A stretch of 57,851 bases of DNA. Source: DASPWW01 sp963756745. Lineage in GTDB: Bacteria > Actinomycetota > Thermoleophilia > Solirubrobacterales > 70-9. The notes beneath the pieces were generated by a model. The model was not told the origin of the DNA. It saw nothing but the letters and a program-made list of their open reading frames with translations, and ran no database searches. The first letter of the stretch is position 1. Each line of letters starts with the position of its first letter. Made by a program: the position numbers and the translations under genes. Below are positions 1-8,987 of this stretch, piece by piece. The stretch lies in the NCBI GenBank assembly GCA_963756745.1, contig CAVWOU010000003.1:1-57851 (forward strand), written 5' to 3'.

Positions 1-3
1 GCC

Positions 4-884
4 CTAGACGTCGCCGAGATCGCGCTCGAAGAAGGTCTCGGTCACCCCGACGGCGAGCAGCGCCGCGAGGCCGAGGTACACGGCCGCGACCAGCACGCGG
101 GTCCGGGTGGGCACGGGGTGGTAGTCGCGTGCCTCGGGCGTCTTGCGCTGCTTCCAGCGCCGCCAGGTCTCGATCCCGCCGAAGAGCAGCAGCAGAATCA
201 GGATCGGGTTGGGGAAGAAGACCGTGAGCGCGATCAGCAGCGAACCCCGCGAACCACACCCGGGGCGAGCGCGGCCATCGCCCGCCCGCCGTCGAGCGGC
301 AGCACCGGCAGCAGGTTGAAGAGGTTGATCAGGAAGCCGATGTAGGCGAGCGCCCGCCACAGGTCCTCGCCGGTCGCGAGCCAGATCGCCAGCGGGACGA
401 GCGTCGCGATGGTGCCGAGCACCGGCCCGGCGAGCCCGACGCGCGCCTCGGCGGCGGCGTCGTCGCGCATCGCCTTCGCGGAGATGACCGCGCCGAGGAA
501 CGGGATGAACATCGGCGCCGACGCCTGGATCCCCTCGCGGCGGAGCTGGATCACGTGGCCCAGCTCGTGGAGCAGGAGCAGCAGCACGAAGCCGACCGAG
601 AACGCCCACCCGAAGAGCAGCTGGTAGGCGACGATCGAGACCAGCATCGAGCCCGAGGTCGTGAGGAACTTCGCCTTCGGGAGCAGGAACAGAAGCGCCT
701 TGAGCTTGGTCCCGAACTTGACCAGCAGCAGCCCGATCGCGGCGAGCGGCCCGAGCGCGCGCTTGAGCGCGCTGCGGCGTCCCGATCCGGGATGGATCGG
801 CTCGTGCTCGGGCTCGCGCTCGCCGACCTCCGGACTTGGCGCGAGCGCTCCCGGGGGAAGCGTGTGTCGTGCCTGGGATTCCAT
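4..884 (-). CDS. M50 (site-2 protease-like) membrane metalloprotease, one frameshift
   Basis: Intramembrane zinc protease family. The protein begins MESQARHTLP after a GGAAG-type ribosome site, has a hydrophilic N-terminus, then hydrophobic segments. The zinc motif HELGH follows a run of Leu (about residue 108), and the second family motif NLLPVLPLDGGRAM lies near residue 195. The reading frame breaks at about 240-250, just after LAPGV. The next frame continues with a typical membrane segment (LLIALTVFFPNPILILLLLF) and ends at 4, giving about 293 residues. Both halves belong to one protein, so I treat the break as an indel. The substrate is unknown; family members cleave membrane proteins or anti-sigma factors. 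Confidence 0.85.
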
Positions 885-1030
885 CTTCCTTACGTGTAGA
901 TCCTCGTGTGCCGCTCCAAAGCTTCACTAAGGATAGTTCGCGGTGGGCCACACCGCGGGCGTACAGGAAGTTCGTCGTCGCGATCGACTACCGTGGCCCT
1001 CGAAGCCCGACCCGGAGTCGGGCCAGGACC

Positions 1031-2512
1031 TCACCAGCTCTCCGGCTTGCCCTCCTCGTAGAGCCAGACGTGGAAGAAGTCGTCCAGGTCCTGCCGCACT
1101 CGTGTCGTCGGCGTGGGCGATGAAATCCTCCGTGGTGACCGTGTCGTCGGTCGTGACGCTTTGGGACCTGTTCTCCGTGTACCAGGTGCTCAGGAGGTTG
1201 AAGAACGTGTCGTCGTTCCCGATCTTCTCGCGCAGCGCCTGCAGCGTCATCGCGCCGCGATCGTAAACCGGCGTGTGGAAGAGCTGGCTCGGGCGTCGGA
1301 GGGCGGCCGGCGCGGGGAACCAAGTTCCTCGAAGAACGGGTCGTCCTCCGGGGTCGCGTACAGGTCGTCGAACGTCTCGGCTGCGGCCGGCCCGCCGTGG
1401 TCCTCGGCGTAGATCCACTCGGAGAAGGTCGCAAAGCCCTCGTTGAGCCAGATGTCGGGCCACACCTTGAGCGACACGGCGTTGCCGAACCACTGGTGGG
1501 CGATCTCGTGGACGACGGTCGTGGGGCTCGGTATCCGCTGGTAGTTGGCCCGCGTCTGGGACTCAGCGCGCATCCGACGAAGTGCGCCCAATCGATGATC
1601 CCGCCGCCGCTCGTGTACGGATAGGGGGCCGAAGAGATTCGAGAGGAACTGGATGATCTCCGGCTGTGGGTCCAGCCGCTCGTAGGCTGATCCGGATTTG
1701 GCGGGTCAACCCACGAGCCGGCGAGTGGTCGGATCCACGGCGTCGTACATCTGCAGCCCGAGGTCCGTCGTGTAGGAACACAGAGCAGCTCGCTCGATCG
1801 CAGCGGCCCGGGCGTGACTCGGTCTGGAACATGCCGTTCGTCGCCGTGGCGAGATAAGACGCCATCGGGCTCTCCTCGCTCCAGTGCCAGGTCTCCTTGC
1901 CGCCCGCTGTGGTGTGCGAGACGAGCCGGCCGTTGGCCATCACCGTGTGCCCCTCAGGCACGGTGACGGTGAAGTCGTAGGTGGCCTTGTCTTGCGGGTT
2001 GTCGTTGACCGGATACCAGCCGGGGGAGCCCTGCGGCTCGTTTACGACGAACGCGCCGTCGTCGTCGGGATCCAGCCCTCGATCGACTTGTCCGGGTCCT
2101 TGATCGGCTTCGGGTTACCGGAATAGTCGACACGCACGGTGAAGGCCGAGCCCGAGTCGAGAGGGTCCGCCGGAGTGATCTTGAGCTCCTGCTCGCCGCC
2201 GCGGGCGAAGTGGGCGGTCTCGCCGTTCACCCTCACGCTCGAGATCTTGTAGAAGTGGCGGAAGTCGAGGTTGAAGCGGCTCAGGTTCTGCGTCGCGGTG
2301 GCGTCGATCACGGCCGTGCCCTCGAGGAAGTTGGCGGGCTGGTCGTAGTCGAGCGTGAGCGAGTAGTGGGTGGTGTCGTACCCCCCGTTCCCGGACTCCG
2401 GAAAGAAGGGATCCCCGAGACCATCGGAGCCAGGCACGTACTCCTGGCCGAGAGCAGACGGAGCGCCAACGAGAAGAATCGCGACCGCAAACGCCAGCGT
2501 CCTCCGAAACAC
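1031..2512 (-). CDS. secreted M1-family zinc aminopeptidase, several frameshifts
   Basis: Gluzincin peptidase exported from the cell. The N-terminus (MFRRTLAFAVAILLVGAPSA then LGQ) is a Sec signal peptide. The M1 N-terminal beta domain follows (GGYDTTHYSLTLDYDQ), then the catalytic block VVHEIAHQWFGN (HExxH) and the downstream zinc Glu in WLNEGFATFSEW. The C-terminus reads DDFFHVWLYEEGKPESW and stops at 1031-1033. The coding frame changes at roughly 2060, 1800, 1600 and 1320-1250, and again near 1100, yet each piece aligns in order with M1 proteins. The total of about 490 residues matches the short actinobacterial M1 type without a long C-terminal domain. It probably trims extracellular peptides. 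Confidence 0.85.
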
Positions 2513-2628
2513 GACTGATCCTCTACCCTGTGTGGGCGAGTTCCAAACTGGGCGCGGTGGGCAGCCTGCCGGGCGCGGGTCGCGCAGACGCCGGCAGCGC
2601 CGAGCTAGAATCGAATGTCACATAGCAC

Positions 2629-2988
2629 GGGGACGAATTGGAATCGATTCGGTCGATCGTGCGAACGGTTGCAGGTCGAGGTTCCCGGAGGCCTCGTTAA
2701 ACACCGGGACAAAGAAACAAGTGCGGACCATGAGTTCGCCCTCGCGACTTAGTTAGTAGCTAGGTAGTGAGCGTCGGCCCTCCCTCGGCCCGTGGGGAGG
2801 GGTTCCGGCGTCAACAACGGGCTCGCCCGGCGCGGTGCGCCTCCGCCGCCCGGGGACACTCAGGAGGCTGGCCCCGCGGACCAACCCGCCGGCGACGGCC
2901 CCGCGGAGCGAGATTCAAACGCCGGCTATGCCTGTAGACGCCGATCGTTTCGCGACTGAACACAGGGGTTCGACTCCCCTCGTCTCCA
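2629..2988 (+). ncRNA. ssrA: transfer-messenger RNA (tmRNA)
   Basis: Ribosome-rescue RNA. The 5' end GGGGACGA (2629-2636) pairs with TCGTCTCC (2980-2987) with one G-U pair, forming the acceptor stem. The T-arm sequence GGGGTTCGACTCCCC is at 2965-2979, ahead of the 3' end, and the discriminator A is 2988. CCA is not encoded. A tag reading frame lies at 2723-2752, followed by several stop codons. The length of about 360 nt is normal for one-piece bacterial tmRNA. It is flanked by the M1 gene on the other strand and a co-directional winged-helix gene; smpB is not in the window. Confidence 0.93.
2723..2752 (+). other. tmRNA tag-peptide reading frame
   Basis: The resume codon is read as GCG at 2723, preceded by ACAAGT, and the encoded tag is ADHEFALAT, ending at TAG 2750-2752. 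More in-frame or nearby stops follow (TTAGTAGCTAGGTAG). Tags usually end in ALAA or LAA; here the last codon is ACT (Thr). The resume position is inferred from similarity to other tmRNAs. Confidence 0.7.
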
Positions 2989-2989
2989 T

Positions 2990-4162
2990 TTGCGCAAGGT
3001 CGACGTAGCGGAGCGCCGAGCGCGGTTCGCTCGCCGCCACCGCCTCGCGCCCGGCCATCGCGCCTCCGACGTCGTCGAGGCCGCGAAGAGCATGGTCGCC
3101 TTGCACGGGACCGACCCCGCGTCGGTATACCTGGCCGCCTGGGCGCGCGTCGACGACATGACGGTGGCCGACATGGAGCGTGCCCTTTACGTCGATCGGT
3201 CGCTCGTCAAGCACCTGGCCATGCGCCGGACCCTGTTCGTCTTCCCGAGGGAAAGTCTCGAGTTCGCCCAGGCGGGGGCCAGCAACCGGGTCGCCGACCT
3301 GGAGCGGCGCAGGCTGATCCGCGACGTCGAGAAGGCCGGGCTGCAACGGAACGGCGAGCGCTGGCTGTCCGATGCCTCGGAGCAGGTGCTCACGGAGCTG
3401 TCCGACGGCCGCGAGGCCACCTCGACGGAGCTCCGCGCGGAGATCCCATCGCTCGAGGGCGCGATCGAGTACGGGGAGGGGAAGTCGTGGGGCGGGCGGA
3501 TGCCGGTCGGCCCGCGGGTGCTGACCACGCTGTCGGCGGCGGGGCGCGTCGTGCGTGCGTCGAACGACGGCGCGTGGACGACCTCGCGGCCGAGATGGGC
3601 CTCGACGAAGTCGTGGCTGGGGGACGAGATCGCGCCTCGCCCCGAAGCCGAGGGCGTGGCGAGGCTGGTCGAGGAGTGGCTGCGCGCGTTCGGTCCGGGC
3701 ACGGAGGCCGATCTGAAGTGGTGGCTCGGGTCGACGGTCACGGCTGTGCGGAGAGCGCTCGCCGACCTCCACGCCGTCGATGTCGACCTGGACGGCCAAA
3801 CCGGATACCTGCTGCCCGACGATCTCGAGGCACCCGATCCAGTCGAGCCGTGGGCCGCGCTGCTGCCGGCGCTCGACCCGACCATGATGGGTTGGATCGA
3901 GCGCGGCTGGTACCTCGGCCCGCACAAGGAGTTGATCTTCGACAGCAACGGCAACGGCGGTGCCACGGTGTGGTGGGACGGGCGGATCGTGGGTGGCTGG
4001 CGTCAGAGCGACACCGGCGAGGTCGAGCTCCAGATGCTCGAGGACGTCGGCGCCGAGGGAAAGCGCGCCGCCGAGCACGAAGCGGCGCGCCTGTCGGAGT
4101 GGCTGGGCCCGCTGGTGCTGCCGAGGTTCCCCTCCCCGATGTCGAAGGCGTCAGCGCGGTGA
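2990..4162 (+). CDS. winged-helix DNA-binding domain protein (HTH_42/YcaQ-like)
   Basis: 390-residue intact protein of the PF06224 winged-helix family, whose members include the YcaQ/AlkX-type DNA glycosylases. Visible family features are the early segment SMVALHGTDPASVYLAAWAR, VKHLAMRRTLFVFP, the middle AADLHAV-type helices and the late LLPALDPTMMGW and WWDGRIVGGWRQ blocks. The first possible start is TTG at 2990, only 2 nt after the tmRNA 3' end, so transcription may run on from ssrA. A later start is possible. The 3' end overlaps the convergent DUF2855 gene by 12 bp. Glycosylase activity is a family possibility, not shown. Confidence 0.8.
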   Translation: MRKVDVAERRARFARRHRLAPGHRASDVVEAAKSMVALHGTDPASVYLAAWARVDDMTVADMERALYVDRSLVKHLAMRRTLFVFPRESLEFAQAGASNRVADLERRRLIRDVEKAGLQRNGERWLSDASEQVLTELSDGREATSTELRAEIPSLEGAIEYGEGKSWGGRMPVGPRVLTTLSAAGRVVRASNDGAWTTSRPRWASTKSWLGDEIAPRPEAEGVARLVEEWLRAFGPGTEADLKWWLGSTVTAVRRALADLHAVDVDLDGQTGYLLPDDLEAPDPVEPWAALLPALDPTMMGWIERGWYLGPHKELIFDSNGNGGATVWWDGRIVGGWRQSDTGEVELQMLEDVGAEGKRAAEHEAARLSEWLGPLVLPRFPSPMSKASAR

Positions 4163-5212
4163 GAGCACGTGCGCGCGCGACGGGTCGATGTCGCCGTCGA
4201 GAAGCTCCAGGTAGATCCGCTTGACCGCCTCGAGGCCGCTCTCGTGGACGACCTCGAGCCAGCCGCCCGTCCACTCGACGAACGGTCGCCACGCCTCCGC
4301 AGTCCGCGCCTCGAGCCCGTCGCGCCCCCAGTCCTTACTCCGCTTCGCGAACCGGTCGGGCGCGAAGAAGAAGGTCGGCGGCGGCCCCGGCAGCCCCTCC
4401 GTCCCTCCCATCCGGTCGTGGTGGGTCGCGCCGACGACGGCGCTGTGCGCGAGTGACTCACCGAAGTGGTCGTGGACCGCTTGGCGCACCGCAGCGTCTC
4501 CCGACATGTCGGCGTACACCGCTTGCTGGGACGGCAGCGCCGACACCTCGTCGTAGGGGACGACGCGGTCGTAGCCGCCGGTCCCCTCGACGAACCCGAC
4601 CCGGCCCGGCGACGTGAGCCCTACCACCTCGACCTGGCGCCGGCCGAGCAGGTGCGCGAGCGCGAGGGCCGTCTTGCTCGACGCGCTCGACAGGATCGCC
4701 ACATCGGCGCCGAAGAACCCTTCGTCGGCGAAGAAGTCGTCGATCAGGAATGAGGTGACGAACAGCGGCACGAGCAGCATCTGCTCGTCCTCGTGCTCGG
4801 CGTCGTACATCGGATCGGCGTCGACGAACGCGTAGCTGTTGTACGCGGCCGGCAGGCTGGCGCGGTGCGGCGACGCATCGACGAACCCACGCTCGTTGAC
4901 GCGCTCCGGCTTAACGACAAGGTGCGTCGAGGGCGGCCAGTATCCGAACGCGCGCGCGCCCCGCTCGAGTCCCGCGCCATCGGTGGCGACGTCGGCGAAT
5001 CCCCACACCGGGACGCGACCCCAGCCGTCCTGCGTTGGAAAGAAGTCCCAGTAGGACATCGCCTCCCCCATCACGGCGTAGGTGATGTTGTTCGTCGTCA
5101 GGCCGAAGGCGCTGACGGTGAGCAGCGCATCGCCCGGCTCGAGCTCGGGGGGCTCGGAATCGACCACCCGGCACTCGTGAAGATCGTCGCGCCTGACCTC
5201 GAACTGCGCCAT
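4151..5212 (-). CDS. DUF2855 family protein
   Basis: 353-residue intact protein. It matches the DUF2855 family, which resembles the medium-chain reductase fold: N-terminal substrate-type domain (LTVSAFGLTTNNITYAVMG, then WGFADV), and a middle region SSASSKTALALAHLL that sits where a nucleotide-binding helix would be. I chose ATG 5212 (MAQFEVRRDD) because the upstream in-frame extension is unlike the family and falls in the promoter region shared with the divergent gene. The enzymatic role is not known. Confidence 0.8.
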   Translation of the reverse strand: MAQFEVRRDDLHECRVVDSEPPELEPGDALLTVSAFGLTTNNITYAVMGEAMSYWDFFPTQDGWGRVPVWGFADVATDGAGLERGARAFGYWPPSTHLVVKPERVNERGFVDASPHRASLPAAYNSYAFVDADPMYDAEHEDEQMLLVPLFVTSFLIDDFFADEGFFGADVAILSSASSKTALALAHLLGRRQVEVVGLTSPGRVGFVEGTGGYDRVVPYDEVSALPSQQAVYADMSGDAAVRQAVHDHFGESLAHSAVVGATHHDRMGGTEGLPGPPPTFFFAPDRFAKRSKDWGRDGLEARTAEAWRPFVEWTGGWLEVVHESGLEAVKRIYLELLDGDIDPSRAHVLSPR

Positions 5213-5267
5213 TCCTCGCAGACTAGTGGGATACTGAGCGTGTGCGGCGACCAAGGAGGGTTTCGCC

Positions 5268-5315
5268 ATGAAACAGCTGATCCACGTGGACCGTCAGCGC
5301 GTATATGAGGTGTAG
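5268..5315 (+). CDS. possible 15-residue leader peptide
   Basis: ATG at 5268 sits 9 nt after a strong ribosome site (AAGGAGGG, 5253-5260) and encodes MKQLIHVDRQRVYEV. Its TAG (5313-5315) overlaps the GTG start of the next gene by one base. The strong site points at this ORF rather than at the next start, so translational coupling is plausible. It could also be the true N-terminus of the MEDS protein if an indel is present. Confidence 0.35.
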   Translation: MKQLIHVDRQRVYEV

Positions 5316-6278
5316 TGGTGACGGTTAGCGAGGGCGCGTTTCGCCACGAGGCACTGTTCTACGACGGAGAGGACGAGTTCCTCTCCGGGACGCTGCCGTT
5401 CGTCCGCGAGGCCGTGGCGGCGAACGAGCCCGTGCTGATCGCGGTCGGCGAAGCCAAGATCCGGCTTCTGGAGCGGCACCTGAGCGGGACCGAGGACGGC
5501 GTCCGCCTGCGTCGACATAAGGCGGATCGGCCGCAACCCGGCCCGCATGATCCCGCTGTGGCGCGAGTTCGTCGACGACCATTCGGTCGCCGGCCGACCT
5601 GTCCGCGGGATCGGCGAGCCGGTGTGGCCGGGACGCAGCGAAGCCGAGCTGATCGAGTGCCAGCACAACGAGTCGCTGCTGAACGCGGCGTTCGCGGGCG
5701 AGCCGGCGTGGCGGCTTCTGTGCCGCGTACGACTCCGAGGCGCTCTCACCGGAGGTGCTCGAGGCCGCCCAGCGGACGCATCCGCTGATCGCGAGGAGGT
5801 CAACGGCGAGAGCCTCACCTATGTGTCGCCGGCGGAGGGACCAGGCCAGGTTCAAGGTCCGCTGTCCGAGCCCTCGATCGCTCCTGACGAGCTCGCTTTC
5901 GGCGCCGACACGCTGACCGAGGCGCGGCGCCTGGTCTACCGACAGGCGATGGACGCAGGGTTGGCCCCGGCGCGAACATCGAGCCTCGTGCTCGCGGTCA
6001 ACGAGCTGGCGACGAACAGCGTGCGCCACGCGGGCGGGCGAGGGCACGATTCGCGTGTGGCGCGAGCCCGACGCGCTCGTGTGCGAGGTGCGCGACGAGG
6101 GCGATCTCGACCTCGGCGCCGCTCGGGCGCGAGCCGACCGGAGCCGCTCCTGCTCGAGGGCCGCGGCCTGTGGCTCGTCAACCAGGTCTGCGACCTCGTG
6201 CAGATCCGCGCGCTGGAGGGCGGGACCGTCGTGCGGGTCCGGATGGATCTCGCCGAGAGTCAGCCGCCCTTCGTGTAG
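5315..6278 (+). CDS. MEDS domain / anti-sigma-type ATPase fusion protein, frameshifted
   Basis: Signalling protein with an N-terminal MEDS (DcmR-type sensory) domain and a C-terminal RsbW-like HATPase. The N-terminus reads FRHEALFYDGEDEFLSG, then VDIRRIGRNPARMIPLWREF after a frame change near 5515. The ATPase part has LVLAVNELATNSVRHAGG (N box) and, after more frame changes near 5745 and 6040-6130, GRGLWLVNQVCDLVQI. It starts with GTG at 5315 or 5318. Such proteins usually act in partner-switching stress control, phosphorylating an anti-anti-sigma factor; no partner is adjacent. The 3' end overlaps the convergent lipoprotein gene by 19 bp. Confidence 0.8.
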
Positions 6279-7027
6279 CTGAGCAGCTCCTCGCGGTCGG
6301 TTCCGCCGGACACCGACACCGCCAGCACGGGGCCCACGTCGCGGGCATAGAACTTGAGCTCGAACACCTTCGGCTCGAGCGGGTTCGTGTCCTGGGTCAT
6401 CACCGTCGGCGAGTAGTGACCGGCCGGGACCTCGGCCTGCGCGTCCAGGCTCAGCACAGCGCCCTCGTCCTCGGCCTTGCCCTTGTAGTACTCCTGGCGG
6501 TAGGCCTGTCCGACCTCGGGGTCGGCGGGCATGATGATCCCCGGCTGCGCGCCGTCGACGCCGGCTTCGAACGACCCCGCGCGCGTAACGAGCTTGCCGT
6601 TCTCGTACTCGGCGGTCTCCTCGCCCATGTACCAGACGTTTCCGTCTGAGTCCTGGGCGTACCAGTCGTCGGTGATCTCCACGGCCTCGTTGGTCTTCGT
6701 GTCGGTGACCACATCACGCACGACGCGCGCCTCGACGCCGTTCGCGATCCGCTTCGTCTTGTTGGTGATCGTGACCTCGACCCGCTGCTCGGCTCCCTCC
6801 TGGTCGGTCTCGCGATAAACCCACTCGCTGCCGACCTCCATCGGCCAGTACGGGTTGTCGATCTCGGTCGTGAAATCGTCCGGATTGATGTCGACCGGCT
6901 CGCTCCCCTGGGGGAGATCCGAGCCCGAAGTCCCGCTGTCGTCGTCGCCGCCGCAGGCCGCAACAGCGAACGCCACGGCGAGCGCCACCAGGACGGCCAC
7001 GCCGGGCTTCCAGATCCTGGTTGTCAT
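6260..7027 (-). CDS. predicted lipoprotein of unknown function
   Basis: 255-residue protein, start ATG 7027 with GGGAGAT ribosome site just upstream. The signal peptide ends in the lipobox VAAC followed by GGDDDSG, typical of high-GC Gram-positive lipoproteins. The mature part (PYWPMEVGSEWVYRETD, VTITNKTKRIANGVEARVV) resembles secreted beta-rich proteins of unknown role. It is divergent from the PepSY protein gene, and the shared promoter region carries paired repeats also found before the response regulator gene at 9658, so it is probably a target of that system. Confidence 0.8.
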   Translation of the reverse strand: MTTRIWKPGVAVLVALAVAFAVAACGGDDDSGTSGSDLPQGSEPVDINPDDFTTEIDNPYWPMEVGSEWVYRETDQEGAEQRVEVTITNKTKRIANGVEARVVRDVVTDTKTNEAVEITDDWYAQDSDGNVWYMGEETAEYENGKLVTRAGSFEAGVDGAQPGIIMPADPEVGQAYRQEYYKGKAEDEGAVLSLDAQAEVPAGHYSPTVMTQDTNPLEPKVFELKFYARDVGPVLAVSVSGGTDREELLSYTKGG

Positions 7028-7102
7028 CTCTGATCTCCCTTCGGATTGGAGGCGATCTCCGGCCGTTTGGCGACCGGCGGCCACAAGGCGTACTCACAGC
7101 GA

Positions 7103-7120
7103 ATGAGAGACAGATGAGAG
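7103..7120 (-). promoter_or_regulatory. OmpR-type direct repeat before the lipoprotein gene
   Basis: Two copies of ATGAGAG on the plus strand (7103-7109, 7114-7120) are spaced 11 bp, so the lipoprotein promoter reads CTCTCAT-N4-CTCTCAT. The spacing fits binding of an OmpR/PhoB dimer on one helix face. The same motif and spacing occur at 7134-7150 and 9681-9698. Confidence 0.6.
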
Positions 7121-7133
7121 ATCTCACGCCCAA

Positions 7134-7150
7134 CTCATCACCATCTCATC
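7134..7150 (+). promoter_or_regulatory. OmpR-type direct repeat before the PepSY gene
   Basis: CTCATC at 7134-7139 and again at 7145-7150, 11 bp apart, in the direction of the PepSY gene. A TTGTAAG element that could serve as -10 follows 7 bp later, the layout expected where a response regulator replaces the -35 contact. Confidence 0.6.
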
Positions 7151-7216
7151 GCCGACTTGTAAGAACGGGCGCTTGCAGGGAGAATCAAGCCAGATTCACG
7201 GAGGTCAACAGATCCG

Positions 7217-7580
7217 ATGAAAATCAATCGCAAGCTCGTCGCGATCGCGGCTGCGGTGGCGGTGGTCGCCGCGGGCGGCGTCGGGATCGCGTACGCGGTC
7301 GGCGGCGGTGAGTCCGATGAGCAGATCACGGGCCCGAGCGCCAAGAAGGCCGAGGCCGCCGCGCTCGACGCGGTGGGCGGCGGGACCGTGCTTGAGGCCG
7401 AGCACCAGGAAGCCGGCGGCTCCGGCGTCTATGAGGTCGAGGTCCAGCGGCCAGACGGCTCGGCAGGTCGAGGTCCTCATCGACGACCAGTTCCAGTCCG
7501 TCGGGACCGCGGCGGATGACGACTCCGGCGCGGAGGACGAAGGCGCGGAGGACGAGAGCACCGAGGGCGCCGAGGACTAG
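7217..7580 (+). CDS. PepSY-domain secreted/membrane-anchored protein, one frameshift
   Basis: About 120 residues. Starts MKINRKLVAIAAA with a signal/anchor segment, then the PepSY-type body KAEAAALDAVGGGTVLEAEH and YEVEVQRPDG. The frame changes at about 7460, after which QVEVLIDDQFQSVG completes the domain. The C-terminus is an acidic low-complexity tail (EDEGAEDESTEGAED). PepSY proteins are common targets and modulators of envelope two-component systems. The gene faces such a system, and its promoter has the shared repeat. A GGAGG site is 12 bp before the start. Confidence 0.75.
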
Positions 7581-7587
7581 TAGCCGC

Positions 7588-7608
7588 CGGAGTCCCTCCA
7601 GGACTCCG
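7588..7608. terminator. bidirectional hairpin terminator
   Basis: CGGAGTCC (7588-7595) and GGACTCCG (7601-7608) form an 8-bp stem with a 5-nt loop between the convergent PepSY and kinase genes. There is no T-tract. Confidence 0.55.
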
Positions 7609-7616
7609 CCGTCCGA

Positions 7617-8987
7617 TCAGGAGAGCGGCATCGAGATGCGCACCACGGTCGCGGGCTCGCCGGAGCCCGCGACCGTCGCGCGTCCGCCGTGCGCCGTGGC
7701 GATTGCCTGCACGATCGCGAGGCCGAGGCCGGCCCCCTCGCTCGTGCGCCCGCCGTCGGCCCTGGTGAAGCGCTCGAACGCCTGGGACTCGAACCCGGGC
7801 GGGAATCCGGCCCCGTGGTCCGAGACCTCGAACGAGACCGCCCCGTCGTCGCGCCGCGCGGACACGCGGACGTCACCGGCCCCGTACCGGAGCGCGTTGT
7901 CGATCAGGTTCCCGAGCGCCTGCTCGACCCGCAGGATGTCGACGTCGGCCTCGAGGTCCGCTGGGACGTCGATGACGATCTCCCGGCCGCCCTCGCTCGC
8001 GCGGCCCGTGAACCGGGCTCCGACGCGGCTCAGCAGCTCGTCGAGGTCCACCCGCTCGCGCTTGATCGGCAACTCGCCCTGATCGGACCGTGCGACCACG
8101 AGCAGGTCTTCGGCCAGCCGCGAGAGCCGATCGACCTCCTCGACCGCCGACCGGAGAGCCGCCCGGAGCTCCTCCCGCGTTCGCTGGGATCGGTCCGCGA
8201 GCTCGAGCTCGGCGCGCAGCACGGCGAGCGGCGTGCGCAGCTCGTGGCTCGCGTCCGCCACGAACACGCGCTGGCGCTCGAGCGATGCCTCGATCCGGTC
8301 GAGCATCCTGTTCAGTGTCTCGCCGAGCCGGTGGATCTCGTCCTCGGCGCGCGGAAGCGGCAGCCGCTCTCCGCTTCGCTCGAGCGTGATCTCGTCCGCC
8401 TTTCTGCGCATGTGGTCGACCGGCGCCAGCGAGCGGCTGGCGAGCAGGTAGCCGAGGCCCGAGGCGACTAGAAGGGCGAGCGGAGCGCCGATCGCGAACG
8501 CGCCCGCGATCCCGGCGAGGGCCTCGTCGCGATCACCGGTCGAGGCCCCGGCGACGATCACGTAAGTCTCCTTCGGGAACGTCGCCGGCTCGGCCAGGAT
8601 CCGCGCCTGGGCGTCGAGACCGGGGACGTCGCGGTCCACGACCAGGGGTCCGTCGGTCGCCTGGTCGACCTGGGCGGGGTCGATCGCCGGGCCGGTTTGC
8701 AGCTGCTGCGTCGAGGCCACCACCTTGCCGTTCGGGGTGAGGATCTGGGCGAATCCCTCCTCGCCCTCGAACAGCCCGCCCGTGAGCTTCGGTGGCCGGC
8801 CTTCGGAACGGGCAAGGAGCGACTCCACGTCGTTGACACGGGACTCCAGCCCGTCGTCGAGCGCCTCGGTGAGCTGGCTGGAGACTCGCAGGTAGACGAA
8901 CAGCCCCGCGAGCGCGAGCACGAGCAGAAGCGCGGCGGCGAACGCGGCCGTAAGCTTCGCGCGGATCGACAGCCCTCTGAGCATCAT
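7617..8987 (-). CDS. HAMP-domain sensor histidine kinase
   Basis: 456-residue intact membrane kinase. N-terminal membrane helix (about residues 13-33), extracytoplasmic sensor region, second membrane helix (LALLVASGLGYLLA, about 180-195), HAMP (RSLAPVDHMRRKADEI), phospho-acceptor box VADASHELRTPLAVL (near 245), and ATPase boxes DNALRYG, DHGAGFPPG and GAGLGLAI. The ATG at 8987 overlaps the stop of the upstream regulator gene (ATGA), so the two are translationally coupled. Domain order is that of the CutS/PhoR-like actinobacterial kinases. The signal is probably envelope stress, inferred from the lipoprotein and PepSY neighbours. Confidence 0.92.
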   Translation of the reverse strand: MMLRGLSIRAKLTAAFAAALLLVLALAGLFVYLRVSSQLTEALDDGLESRVNDVESLLARSEGRPPKLTGGLFEGEEGFAQILTPNGKVVASTQQLQTGPAIDPAQVDQATDGPLVVDRDVPGLDAQARILAEPATFPKETYVIVAGASTGDRDEALAGIAGAFAIGAPLALLVASGLGYLLASRSLAPVDHMRRKADEITLERSGERLPLPRAEDEIHRLGETLNRMLDRIEASLERQRVFVADASHELRTPLAVLRAELELADRSQRTREELRAALRSAVEEVDRLSRLAEDLLVVARSDQGELPIKRERVDLDELLSRVGARFTGRASEGGREIVIDVPADLEADVDILRVEQALGNLIDNALRYGAGDVRVSARRDDGAVSFEVSDHGAGFPPGFESQAFERFTRADGGRTSEGAGLGLAIVQAIATAHGGRATVAGSGEPATVVRISMPLS

